Shown here: positions 1-8,000 of the stretch, in pieces
Position numbering within the stretch: the first letter of the stretch is position 1
Layout of the letters: every line of letters starts with the position of its first letter
DNA from: an uncultured Clostridia bacterium
GTDB lineage: Bacteria > Bacillota > Clostridia > UBA1381
Assembly (NCBI GenBank): GCA_934454035.1
Contig: CAKSFY010000080.1
Coordinates: 1-10,050, forward strand
DNA length: 10,050 nucleotides
Direction of reading: 5' to 3'
Notes under the pieces: model-generated
Told to the model about the DNA's origin: nothing
The model's input: the letters and a program-made list of their open reading frames with translations, nothing else
The model's database searches: none
Position numbers and translations under genes: made by a program

Positions 1-196
1 ACAACACTGTTCCGCCAAATGCACGTGCAGAATTAGCTGATAAATAACCTGCATTATAGTTTGCATCAGCATCGTCCAATGTTACAACGCCGTCCGTTCC
101 CTGCTGCACAGTTATTGCCTCTGCACTTGCAAGGTTTGCCGGAATGATAGATACTGTCATAGCCAAAGCTGCCAGATACGAAATAAGTTTTTTCAT
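1..196 (-). CDS. Exported protein of unknown function, N-terminal fragment (3' end outside window)
   Basis: Sixty-five codons are visible before the window edge, starting at the ATG at 196-194. The start is supported by a strong ribosome binding site, TAGGAGGTAA on the minus strand (201-210), close upstream. The protein begins MKKLISYLAALAMTVSII, a typical Sec signal peptide with two lysines, a hydrophobic core and a probable cleavage site near ASA-EA around residue 26. The mature part begins with a short polar stretch (ITVQQGTDGVVTLDDADA) that I do not recognise. The N-terminus resembles those of the secreted proteins further along the same strand, so this may be another surface or polysaccharide-related protein. 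It is separated from the preceding gene by 372 bp and could be its own transcription unit. The function cannot be assigned from this fragment. Confidence 0.8.
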   Translation of the reverse strand, partial: MKKLISYLAALAMTVSIIPANLASAEAITVQQGTDGVVTLDDADANYNAGYLSANSARAFGGTVL

Positions 197-262
197 TTTA
201 TTACCTCCTACTAATTTAAAGTTTTTTTGATTGATTAAATGATGAATTATTTTTATCCTCCC

Positions 263-301
263 ACCGCCTTCGGCGGTCCCCCCTCCTTTAGGTGAGGAGG
301 G
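263..301. repeat. Double palindrome, REP-like intergenic element
   Basis: Two perfect hairpins lie side by side. The first pairs ACCGCC (263-268) with GGCGGT (272-277) around a 3-nt loop. The second pairs CCCTCCT (281-287) with AGGAGGG (295-301) around a 7-nt loop. The GC-rich arms stand out from the AT-rich surroundings. I recall similar motifs, GGAGGG next to ACCGCC...GGCGGT, as dispersed intergenic repeats in gut Clostridia; that is memory rather than something shown here. Terminator function is unlikely because neither strand has a T-run after the stem. Confidence 0.6.
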
Positions 302-335
302 CTTATTAAGCTTTATATTTTATAAAAACTTATAC

Positions 336-374
336 ACCGCTTTTGGCGGTTAGCCGTCTCGCTGCGGCATGCTA
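336..374. repeat. Second palindrome pair, related to the one at 263-301
   Basis: ACCGC (336-340) pairs with GCGGT (346-350) around TTTTG. This hairpin closely resembles the one at 263-277, so the two may be copies of one repeat family. It is followed directly by an imperfect inverted repeat in which TAGC (351-354) matches GCTA (371-374), with CG/CG pairing inside and a GCATGC palindrome (367-372). Together these form a compact two-hairpin unit like the neighbouring 263-301 unit. Confidence 0.5.
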
Positions 375-460
375 ATACTTTTATATACATATATACCGTC
401 AGCACCGGGCGGCTTAAGAATTTAAATGATTTCTCATTTTTTCAACCATTGTACATTTTC

Positions 461-496
461 GGCTGAAAGCGCATCGGATAACTACGCTTTTTAGCC
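461..496. other. Strong hairpin downstream of the operon
   Basis: GGCTGAAAGCG (461-471) pairs with CGCTTTTTAGCC (485-496), giving about 11 pairs including one G-T pair and one bulged T, around a 13-nt loop. It lies 73 to 108 nt past the stop of the last operon gene. On the minus strand the 3' arm runs into GAAAATG, not a T-run, so it is not a textbook intrinsic terminator. It could stabilise the 3' end of the operon mRNA, belong to a leader or small RNA, or be part of a repeat. Two weaker stems follow at 506-522 (AGCCG/CGGCT) and 531-555 (CTCCCT/AGGGAG). Confidence 0.45.
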
Positions 497-568
497 TTAT
501 TTATTAGCCGTTTAACGCGGCTTTATTATCCTCCCTAAAGGGCTATAAAAGGGAGAGATAAAGCAAAA

Positions 569-3289
569 TTAATTATAAATATATACTGCTCTCAATTGTG
601 AATATGTTGTAAACAGCAGTGCTCTTGCGGTCTTATTTCTTGAATATACATATTGTTCCAAATCACCCCACGAAATTGTTGTGACTTTATTATTTTCACA
701 AAGGAATACCGACGCAGGGCTTGAAGTATAGAACGGGCAGGACTGCTCATAAATCTGAACGTTTGCCAAATCATCCGGATCGCCTGTTGCAAAGAATACT
801 CCCGGCTGGTATGCCTTTATAACACCGCCGAGCTTATCTGCAATTACGTTTGCCGTAAGATAGCTTTGAGAGTTTGACGAGAATGCCTGATTTGAGTCGC
901 CTGTTGTGTAGAAAAGCTTATACGACTGATTATAGTCGGCACCTATATCTTTATCGCCTACAATAAAACCTGTTCCGATGCTTTTGCCGGAAACTGTTCC
1001 GCTTTCGTGATGATATACATAAACAAACTTTTCTATTTCATTTTTGTAATTATAGGTATACGCGACAATGTCTCCTGCTTTGACATTCAAAAGGTCTGCA
1101 TCGTTTGCCATAGTTTCCTTAACAGTATTTCCGTTAAAGTCATATCCGGAAATAACTGTTCTGACTTCATCATCGGAATCGACAATTTTATCTACCTTAG
1201 TAAGAATTAACATTTGTTTATTGTCGTAGCTGTCATTTGAATCTCCGTCCGATTTTATTACAACAGCTTTTGCAAGTCCAGTGCTGTCTACATCATATGC
1301 GTCGTAGGTCAAGTAATCATTATTCTTGAAAGAATATGTTCTTACCGAATATTTATCCTCGTTATACTTATCGGCAGATGATGTCGGAGTCTGGAAAATA
1401 AGTGTTGCCGACGGGTCAATCTGTACACCGACCGTATCGCCGTTTCCGACACGTCTTGTTCTTATACTCCAGTAGCCTGTTGCTCCGATAAAAGACGGGG
1501 TCAGATTCTGCGAGGTTTCGTTTGAGCCCTGAGCGGCGGTGTCAACCTTTCTGATATATCCCTGACCGTTAGTCATGAACTTAATAAGCTGCGGAATTGT
1601 GTCTCCGCCGGCATCGTAGAAGTAAGAAGCAATTTTATCATCTTCCTTTTTAGAGCCGTCAATTGTCACACTGTCGGCAGCTTCAAAACGCTTCATTCCG
1701 GTATTATCATAAATGAGCTTGAATCCGGCTCTTTCGTCACCCTCATCATAATACGCTTTAATCAAAAATCCGTATCTCCACGAATTAACGGTGTCAAGCG
1801 ATACAGCGGCGATTTTTTCCTGTTCGTCAAGATAGTATGTACCCGACTGAGAAAGAACAATTTCCTTTGCATTTGCATTTCTTTTTTGCAAAGCTTCTTC
1901 ATAGCTTTTTGCAACTGCAAATGTGTCTCCGTCAATTGTTACCTTTCTTTCACCGTTTTCGGTGCTGATTGACTGAACATCGCCGACAACCGGATCATTA
2001 TATACTTTAATTGTAACCAGGCTGCCGTCCTTACTTTGTCTTACGCTCAAAACATTCCATTTTGAAAGCTCAGAAAGCTTAAGCGTTTTTCCGTACATAT
2101 CAACTATTTTTAAGTTTTCGCAATCGTCCAAATCAAGATATTTTCCATACATATCATAAATTTGGTTGTCGCTTGCATTAATCGAATCAACGACATAATT
2201 TTCAACTGCTTCGATAAATACTACGTCAGCCATACTGTCGCCGTCATTATCCAAAAACTTTACAAAGCCTGCTTCAATTTCATAATCGTCCAGAGTATAT
2301 GACGGAAATGCATTTCCGTTATATATAACGTCCGCTTCTTCATCAATGCGGATTTTTCTTACCTTTTCAGTTTCGGAATCTTCATAATAAATCGAAGTAT
2401 AGCTTGTGCCTGCTTCATCAAGTGCCAAGTCATCCGCAGAAACCGTTGTAATATTATTTTTATCGGTCGGACTTATAAATACAAGATTGTTATTTTTTGC
2501 ATCATCAACATGATAATAAGCAATAGCCTCCATACCGAGGTAATCTGCCGCAAGATTATCGGCGTCTGTAAGCTCGGTTGTGCCTACTCTTGCAATTTCC
2601 GACTTTCCGCTGCCTGTCAGAGATGTTTCGGAGGTAGCTTCAACTATTCCTTTTTGCTTATAAATATCAAACTTTTCGGTCAAAAGAGTTTTATCGTTTT
2701 CTTTTGTGAAATCGTTATTTAAATCTCTTGTAAGCATTTCGCAGTCAAGAGCATTATAGCAAAGTGCATTGAGCATTCCTGCATTCAATTCCTGCCCTGC
2801 TGTTGCCGCTATACCTTTGGTAAGTCCGATATCGCTTGCAATCCTCATAACCGGCTGAAGCCAGCCGCCGTTATATTCAGCCTCTACATCATAGCCTAAA
2901 AGATATACAATCATTTTAACGGCATGTTCATAAAGCGCGGTATCATCGGGATAAAAATTATCCGCCTGAGCGATGACGCCCATATTGACAAGATTTGATA
3001 TACTTGCCGCATATGCCGAATTCTCGTCAACATCATCAAAAATCTTTGCGTAGATACGGTTTTCGTAAAGACCGCTGAGCCGCATTACTATATCCGCAAG
3101 CTCACCTCTTGTAATTTTGTCGTCATCCTTATGACCTTTTGATGTGACCGTGTCCATAATATCAAGAGTGTACAAAAGTCTGCGTGCGTTATCGTCTGTA
3201 TCTTCTTTAACGGGCTCCCATGCAAATGCTGTGACCGTATTTGCAACTGCTGCCGCGGCAAGCAATGCCGCCAATAATTTTTTAACCAT
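569..3289 (-). CDS. SLH-domain surface protein, 906 aa, with long beta-rich body
   Basis: The product has a signal peptide (residues 1-23, ending TAFA-WE) and three N-terminal SLH-like segments at about 35-77, 84-133 and 140-185. SLH domains bind secondary cell-wall polymers, so the protein probably sits on the cell surface. Only the first segment keeps the Thr-Arg motif (ITRGE, 59-63); the second and third have lost it. After a segment typical of this protein class (GIVEATSETSL, 214-224), the rest, to 906, is rich in short beta-strand patterns and Asp/Tyr, without a recognisable catalytic domain. An Asp-rich loop, DNDGDSMAD (347-355), looks like a calcium-binding turn. The start is set by GGGAGGT (3297-3303), 7 nt from the ATG. 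The gene overlaps the preceding stop by 8 nt (ATGGTTAA), suggesting coupled translation. Proteins of this layout are common and usually unnamed in Clostridia. A structural or binding role is likely; no substrate can be named. Confidence 0.85.
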   Translation of the reverse strand: MVKKLLAALLAAAAVANTVTAFAWEPVKEDTDDNARRLLYTLDIMDTVTSKGHKDDDKITRGELADIVMRLSGLYENRIYAKIFDDVDENSAYAASISNLVNMGVIAQADNFYPDDTALYEHAVKMIVYLLGYDVEAEYNGGWLQPVMRIASDIGLTKGIAATAGQELNAGMLNALCYNALDCEMLTRDLNNDFTKENDKTLLTEKFDIYKQKGIVEATSETSLTGSGKSEIARVGTTELTDADNLAADYLGMEAIAYYHVDDAKNNNLVFISPTDKNNITTVSADDLALDEAGTSYTSIYYEDSETEKVRKIRIDEEADVIYNGNAFPSYTLDDYEIEAGFVKFLDNDGDSMADVVFIEAVENYVVDSINASDNQIYDMYGKYLDLDDCENLKIVDMYGKTLKLSELSKWNVLSVRQSKDGSLVTIKVYNDPVVGDVQSISTENGERKVTIDGDTFAVAKSYEEALQKRNANAKEIVLSQSGTYYLDEQEKIAAVSLDTVNSWRYGFLIKAYYDEGDERAGFKLIYDNTGMKRFEAADSVTIDGSKKEDDKIASYFYDAGGDTIPQLIKFMTNGQGYIRKVDTAAQGSNETSQNLTPSFIGATGYWSIRTRRVGNGDTVGVQIDPSATLIFQTPTSSADKYNEDKYSVRTYSFKNNDYLTYDAYDVDSTGLAKAVVIKSDGDSNDSYDNKQMLILTKVDKIVDSDDEVRTVISGYDFNGNTVKETMANDADLLNVKAGDIVAYTYNYKNEIEKFVYVYHHESGTVSGKSIGTGFIVGDKDIGADYNQSYKLFYTTGDSNQAFSSNSQSYLTANVIADKLGGVIKAYQPGVFFATGDPDDLANVQIYEQSCPFYTSSPASVFLCENNKVTTISWGDLEQYVYSRNKTARALLFTTYSQLRAVYIYN

Positions 3290-4988
3290 TGTTTGTACCT
3301 CCCAGTATCAGATAAATAATTCTTGCTGCCTGCGCTCTTGTGGCATTTGCTGACGGCTCAAACATATTGTCTCCCATTCCGTTAATAATGCCTGCCGCAT
3401 TAAGCGCATAAACTGCTTCTTTTGCATAATCCGCGATTTTATCATCATCGGCAAATGCAGTATAATCCTCCGCCTTGTTCAGTCCTGCAAGTCTGTAAGC
3501 CATTACTGCCAAGTCCTGACGTGTGATATTCTCACCGTCGCCGAAGCTTCCGTCTTCATAACCCGAAAGAATCCCTGCCTGCTTTGCACTCGCAATATAT
3601 TTTGCATACCATGCATTTTTGTCACCGTCGGTGAAAGTATATTCCGCATTTTCGTCCAACTTATCAAAAGCTCGTATCAGCATTGTGATGAACTCATTTC
3701 TGGTAACGGTGTTGTTCGGTCTAAATGAATTATCATCGTATCCCGATACAATTCCTTTTTCGGCAAGAGCATTAACCGCTTCTTTTGCCCACTCGCTGCC
3801 GGACATGTCGTTAAATTTCTCATCCGTTTTGCCCGGGTCGGTTGAAGGATCGGACGGAGTTGACGGTGTGGACGGTGTGTATGTCGTTGAGGATTTTCCT
3901 CCTCCGCCGCCTGATGAGCCGCCTCCGTTATTGCCGGAAGAACTGCCTGCGGTTTCCGAAAGCTTCTTGTCAAATGCCGCTTTAACATCAGCCGGAGTTT
4001 GGAAGTTCTTTCTTTCAAGCGCTTTGTTAAAGTTTATTTTACCGTCCGACGAAAGCTTTGAATATGCACTTGACGTAAGGTTAAGCCCGAAAATGTTGTT
4101 ATAATCGGTCAGTATTCTGTCAATTGCATCTCTTGTTGAATTATTAAGTACCGTCATTGCAAGAGTTTCTCTGTAAATTGACGTCAGTTTCTGATAAAGT
4201 GACGAATCATTTGCCAATGCCTGATATTTTGTCGAAACGGCTTCGTTTATTTTAGCTTTGTAGACAAATTCCCCATCCTTTTCGGCATTATAGTCACTGT
4301 TCGGTTCCATACCGAATACAGAGCCGTATTTTGTGAGATTTTCCTCAAAAGTATCTGCGGTTGAATTTTTAAGCTTTGCTGCCGCATATGCCTTATCAAC
4401 TGCTTCAATCAGCTGATTAAGTCCGGTAAAACCTGCACTCGGCTTATTTGCCATAAGTAAAACTCCGCAAAGAGCATCGTCCGCATTTTCCGGTAAAAGG
4501 TCATTTTCAAGCGGCAAATCCAGCTTTGTTTTGTTTGCATTTAAAATACCCAAAACGCTCTCCGCCGTTGCGGCATTTACTGCCGCAAGAATATCTGTCA
4601 CTTCGGTTGCCGAGGCAATATATTTTACGGTTTGTCTCTCCGAAAGAGGACTGCCGCCGATATCATCGACTGCGTTATAGTTTTCATAAGCTATTTTATA
4701 GCTCTTTCCTCTTTCTGCCGGGAAAGGTAATGTAAACGAATAAACTCCGTCTTGCCCTTTAACCTCTCTGACTTCAAATACCGAATCGGAAATATTATCC
4801 GAATTAACAGTCTCTAAGTCAGCATTTTCTGACGCAAGAATGAATAAAATATCATTTGCTGCCTCACCCTTTGTATCAAGCACAACTTTAATTGTGTTTG
4901 AACCGTAATCGCATACTGCGCTTAAATCCGCTGCCTGAGCGCTTGTTCCGAGAACAAGCGCCGTTATTGCTGCTGTGATTTTTTTCAT
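3282..4988 (-). CDS. SLH-anchored protein with three helical repeats, 568 aa
   Basis: Domain order: a signal peptide (1-20, cleavage near AQAA-DL); a beta-rich N-terminal module (about 21-125) resembling an Ig-like fold; three degenerate repeats of about 70 residues predicted mostly helical (132-345); a flexible linker of Gly/Ser followed by Thr/Pro/Ser (346-390); and three SLH domains (392-439, 452-502, 512-562). The SLH motifs are well kept: TRNE (429-432), TRQD (489-492) and TRAQ (550-553), with SGYDD/SGYED turns. This indicates good anchoring to the cell-wall polymer, with the linker holding the N-terminal part away from the wall. No catalytic motif is visible, so a scaffold or binding role fits best. 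The start has AGGAGG (4997-5002) 8 nt upstream. The gene follows the large hydrolase-like gene by 21 nt and overlaps the next by 8 nt, so it is the middle of an operon. Confidence 0.88.
   Translation of the reverse strand: MKKITAAITALVLGTSAQAADLSAVCDYGSNTIKVVLDTKGEAANDILFILASENADLETVNSDNISDSVFEVREVKGQDGVYSFTLPFPAERGKSYKIAYENYNAVDDIGGSPLSERQTVKYIASATEVTDILAAVNAATAESVLGILNANKTKLDLPLENDLLPENADDALCGVLLMANKPSAGFTGLNQLIEAVDKAYAAAKLKNSTADTFEENLTKYGSVFGMEPNSDYNAEKDGEFVYKAKINEAVSTKYQALANDSSLYQKLTSIYRETLAMTVLNNSTRDAIDRILTDYNNIFGLNLTSSAYSKLSSDGKINFNKALERKNFQTPADVKAAFDKKLSETAGSSSGNNGGGSSGGGGGKSSTTYTPSTPSTPSDPSTDPGKTDEKFNDMSGSEWAKEAVNALAEKGIVSGYDDNSFRPNNTVTRNEFITMLIRAFDKLDENAEYTFTDGDKNAWYAKYIASAKQAGILSGYEDGSFGDGENITRQDLAVMAYRLAGLNKAEDYTAFADDDKIADYAKEAVYALNAAGIINGMGDNMFEPSANATRAQAARIIYLILGGTNNG
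3819..3953 (-). other. Low-complexity linker (Gly/Ser then Thr/Pro) in the 568-aa protein
   Basis: Residues 346-390 form a run rich in Gly and Ser, including five consecutive Gly (360-364), then TPSTPSTPSDPSTDP (371-385). Linkers like this join functional parts to SLH anchors in Gram-positive surface proteins and are often O-glycosylated. The opposite strand is open here only because the composition is biased. Confidence 0.8.
3954..4595 (-). repeat. Three degenerate helical repeats inside the 568-aa protein
   Basis: Residues 132-345 of the 568-residue protein read as three divergent copies of one unit of about 70 residues. Each begins with a hydrophobic residue, a short polar stretch and Thr (VNAAT at 137, LKNST at 206, LNNST at 281). 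About 17 residues later each reaches a short motif: LDL (156), FGM (225) or FGL (300). The copies end in amphipathic segments such as LIEAVDKAYA (193-202) and VKAAFDKKL (335-343). I recall similar modules beside SLH domains in clostridial secreted proteins, but know no established function. Confidence 0.55.
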
Positions 4989-5009
4989 TAATCTTTCCTC
5001 CTGTCGATT

Positions 5010-8000
5010 TTACTTTTTAAGCGGTTCTATATAATTAATCGGTTTCATTCCGCTTGCCGAATCCCATATAAAGGACTTCAAAACAGTGTCGTTTTCCGTT
5101 GCGGTTATTGTAACACCCAATTCGTTTAAGCCTGTGTAAAGCTTCTTTTCATTCATTGATACTCCTGTCAGCTTTCCGCCCGAATACGTTGCCGAGATGA
5201 TTGCGCCTTCCGCAGTTTTTCCGGAATTGTTAATTACCTGTGCTTTTATGACATATTCCCCTGCTTCAAGACTTAAAGGCTCGGTGCCGTCGGATTTTCT
5301 GACCGATTTATCGCGCCATACAAATTCCGAATTATCGGCAAAAACTATTTCCTCAAGGTACTTTACGCCTTGGCTTTCTATAGTATTCTCTGCCGATATA
5401 ATCCACAGATTTCCGTCACGGATTACCCATGGATTTCCGCTCGGAGTTGTTCTTATAATTTCCGATGTTGCCGTCGGCTTTAAAATCTGAACCTTAATGC
5501 CGTCGGAATTATAATCATAATTTGAAGTAAAGTATCTGTCAAGCTGTCCGACAGTGCCTAAATCATATCTGTGTCCCAAATAAACAGCCTGTCTTTCCGG
5601 CGGCATATTTTCAAGCATATTTCCGAAGATTTTCCCCTGTGCCGTCGATGCCGGACCGTTTTTAAAGGTTGCTGCGATAACTTCTCCGTCGGTGTTTGCA
5701 TTTTCGATCGGCAAAAGCAGCATATTACCGGATACACACGGCTGAATAACTGCATCATAATCATCATTTTTAATAACCGCAGTGTATCTGTTCGGATTTG
5801 TATAAAAGTTTGAATTATGCGGTAGCATATAAACCTTATGTTCTCTCGGAACATATTTTACACGAGAGTTTATGTCCAATGCCGCACGGTAATTATTCGC
5901 CCATTCAAACATTTCCGAATTTTCTATATAACTGTATGCCGTCTGAATTTTTCCGTCATGCCTTGCCGAATATACAAAGTCGAAAATTCCTTTTAAGCCG
6001 TAATCCATCAGCGCGTTGAAATGTTCATGCATATTGGCTTCCGTTCCGTAGCCGTAATCATGCTCATTATACTTTTTGGCTATATCCTCCTCGGTTTCGG
6101 TTTCGGTCGCAATCAGCCATGCCGTCTTACCGAACTGTTGTCCCATTCCGTAGCATGACGCCGAAAGATGTTTGAGTCTTTCCGAGCTTCCGTATGCCTC
6201 TGCTCCGAGACCGTCAAAGCCGCCCTTTTGGTTTTTGTTAATGAAATATTCTTTATGACCCCAAACATTTTTAATCACTAGCGGAACATCGGCAGTCTTT
6301 TTATAAGCATCCGAAACATCATTGTAGAAGTTCGCAGTTGATTCATCCCTGAATCGGAGATAATCAGTCCACATAATACCGCTTCTTCCCTTTAGCGTAT
6401 ATATTTTGTTTGTTTCGGGATTGACAGCATATATATTGTAATCCGACGAATTACTCTGCTCGGTATAAAGCGGAATCAGTGCCGACGCTTCGTCAAAACT
6501 TGAAATACCGCTTGTTTTCCATGAAGTCATCAGCTCTCTAACTGATGAATATTGTTCGGACAGCCATTTTGCATAAAGTCTGTTATAGCTTTCGGAATAT
6601 GGTCTTATGGATTCAACACAGTTATAATATCCTGCCTCATTTGTGAGAGGATCAATTATACATCTGAAATTGTCACCCATCGGAACTTCATTTCCGAAGC
6701 GTTCGGCATAATCAATATTTTCATCATAATAATCCCAGAAGTTTGCCATCAAAGTATTATTCTGATATACCTTTGGAGTGAAAACAACCTTATACGTCCC
6801 CGATGACGGAAGTATAATATCAGCAGAAAATTTATAACCGTCATCTGTCCTGACTGCCGTACATTTTCCCGTTTTAACCGCCGTGTCGCTCGAGTCAATC
6901 AAAGCATAATATCCCGTTGCCGAATATATCGCACCATAAGTATCAATCGGAGCCGTTGTCTCCACAATTCCGCTTGATGTTACATCAGAAACCGTTATCG
7001 GTTTGTTTGCTCTTATATAAAATGCATTTGTTGTATTATTTACTGCTCCGTTAGTCTGAATAGAGTATCTGACTCCGTTTTCTTCAAGGAACGAGAATAT
7101 ATACTCCCATACCCATCCCGGGGTTGAATTTGCTGTTCCGACTGCATTTATATAGAGATCGGTCACACCGTTTCGGATAAGCGTTTCAAGCTCTGCCTTA
7201 TCAATCTGCCATGAATTTTCATTATCACTCAGATCACCGCTGTAGCTTGTGGCTATTGACAGACATTCCATTCCGCCTATCGGGATATACGGCTCTCCGT
7301 CCCATATAAGTGCATTTTCCTGATTCACATACCAGAAATGATTTCTGCCCGTTTTCTGAGCTTTATAAATTCCGTTTGATAACGGCTTGTAGCCATATTT
7401 TCCGTTAAACGTTGTATTAACTGCCCCGCAATTTTCGGTTCTGTTTATATTATAAAATCCAAATTCCGCTCTGTAGCTTCCTGACGGAATCCCCTCCGGC
7501 AGTATAAGCTCTGCCGAATGTTCCGAAGCAGTATCGCTTGTTTCCGATATTTCAGAGCTTTCGGCAACGCCCCAAAGTACATCATCTTTCCAAAGCTTTA
7601 CAAACGCTTTCTCATTTGTTTGTGCATTTGATGATGAAAGTTTATATGTTGCGACAATGCTCTCTTTATTAGTTTCAAGATTAACATACTCAAATCCAAC
7701 ACTCTCGGGCTCCGGTACTGCATTGCTGCCTATTGTAAAGCTGCCTGCTTTTACAAAACCGTCCTCTGTCAGCTCAACTCCGTTTGCGAAATTGAATCCG
7801 TATTTCATAACTCCGCCGATTCCGCAGATGATATCATAATCTCCGTCAGGCGCAAAACTTGGAATATTCACAACAATTTTTGTCTGATATTCCCTGCCGA
7901 CAACAGCCTTTGATGTCGGAGTCTGCGTATCCTTTACAGTTGAGGAAACCAACTCGCCGTTTTTCACAACAGCCGCCCATACGGTTGCATCGTGAACGGT

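Larger units (their letters stand above)
197..568. other. Structured intergenic region of 372 bp
   Basis: This spacer lies between the stop of the 906-residue protein gene and the start of the next exported-protein gene. I see no credible coding frame in it. It contains seven inverted repeats within about 300 bp (263-277, 281-301, 336-350, 351-374, 461-496, 506-522, 531-555). None is followed on the minus strand by a clear run of T, so I cannot name a canonical intrinsic terminator. A weak promoter-like pair on the minus strand, TTGAAA (445-440) and TAAATT (424-419), has a spacer of only 15 nt and is not convincing. The region should hold the operon's 3' untranslated end and the promoter and leader of the next gene. 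Confidence 0.7.

Noticed and set aside
263..301. Intrinsic terminator for the operon
   Set aside because: Both stems are strong, but no T-run follows on the minus strand, and the site is more than 260 nt past the last stop codon.
375..480. Known riboswitch (for example cyclic di-GMP) in the leader of the gene at 1-196
   Set aside because: I could not match the conserved core of any riboswitch class that I know; only general hairpins are visible.
3820..3955. CRISPR-like or tandem DNA repeat
   Set aside because: The short repeated GACGGTGTGGACGG-like units encode the Thr/Pro linker; there are no regular spacers and the frame is coding.
3677..4018. 113-codon open frame on the minus strand within the 568-aa gene
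   Set aside because: It is an out-of-frame shadow of the real gene with low-complexity content; the in-frame gene has a signal peptide, SLH domains and a ribosome binding site.
3619..4104. 161-codon open frame on the plus strand, rich in proline
   Set aside because: It lies opposite the Gly/Ser/Thr/Pro linker and SLH region of the 568-aa protein. The proline runs are the reverse complement of glycine codons, and no ribosome binding site supports it.
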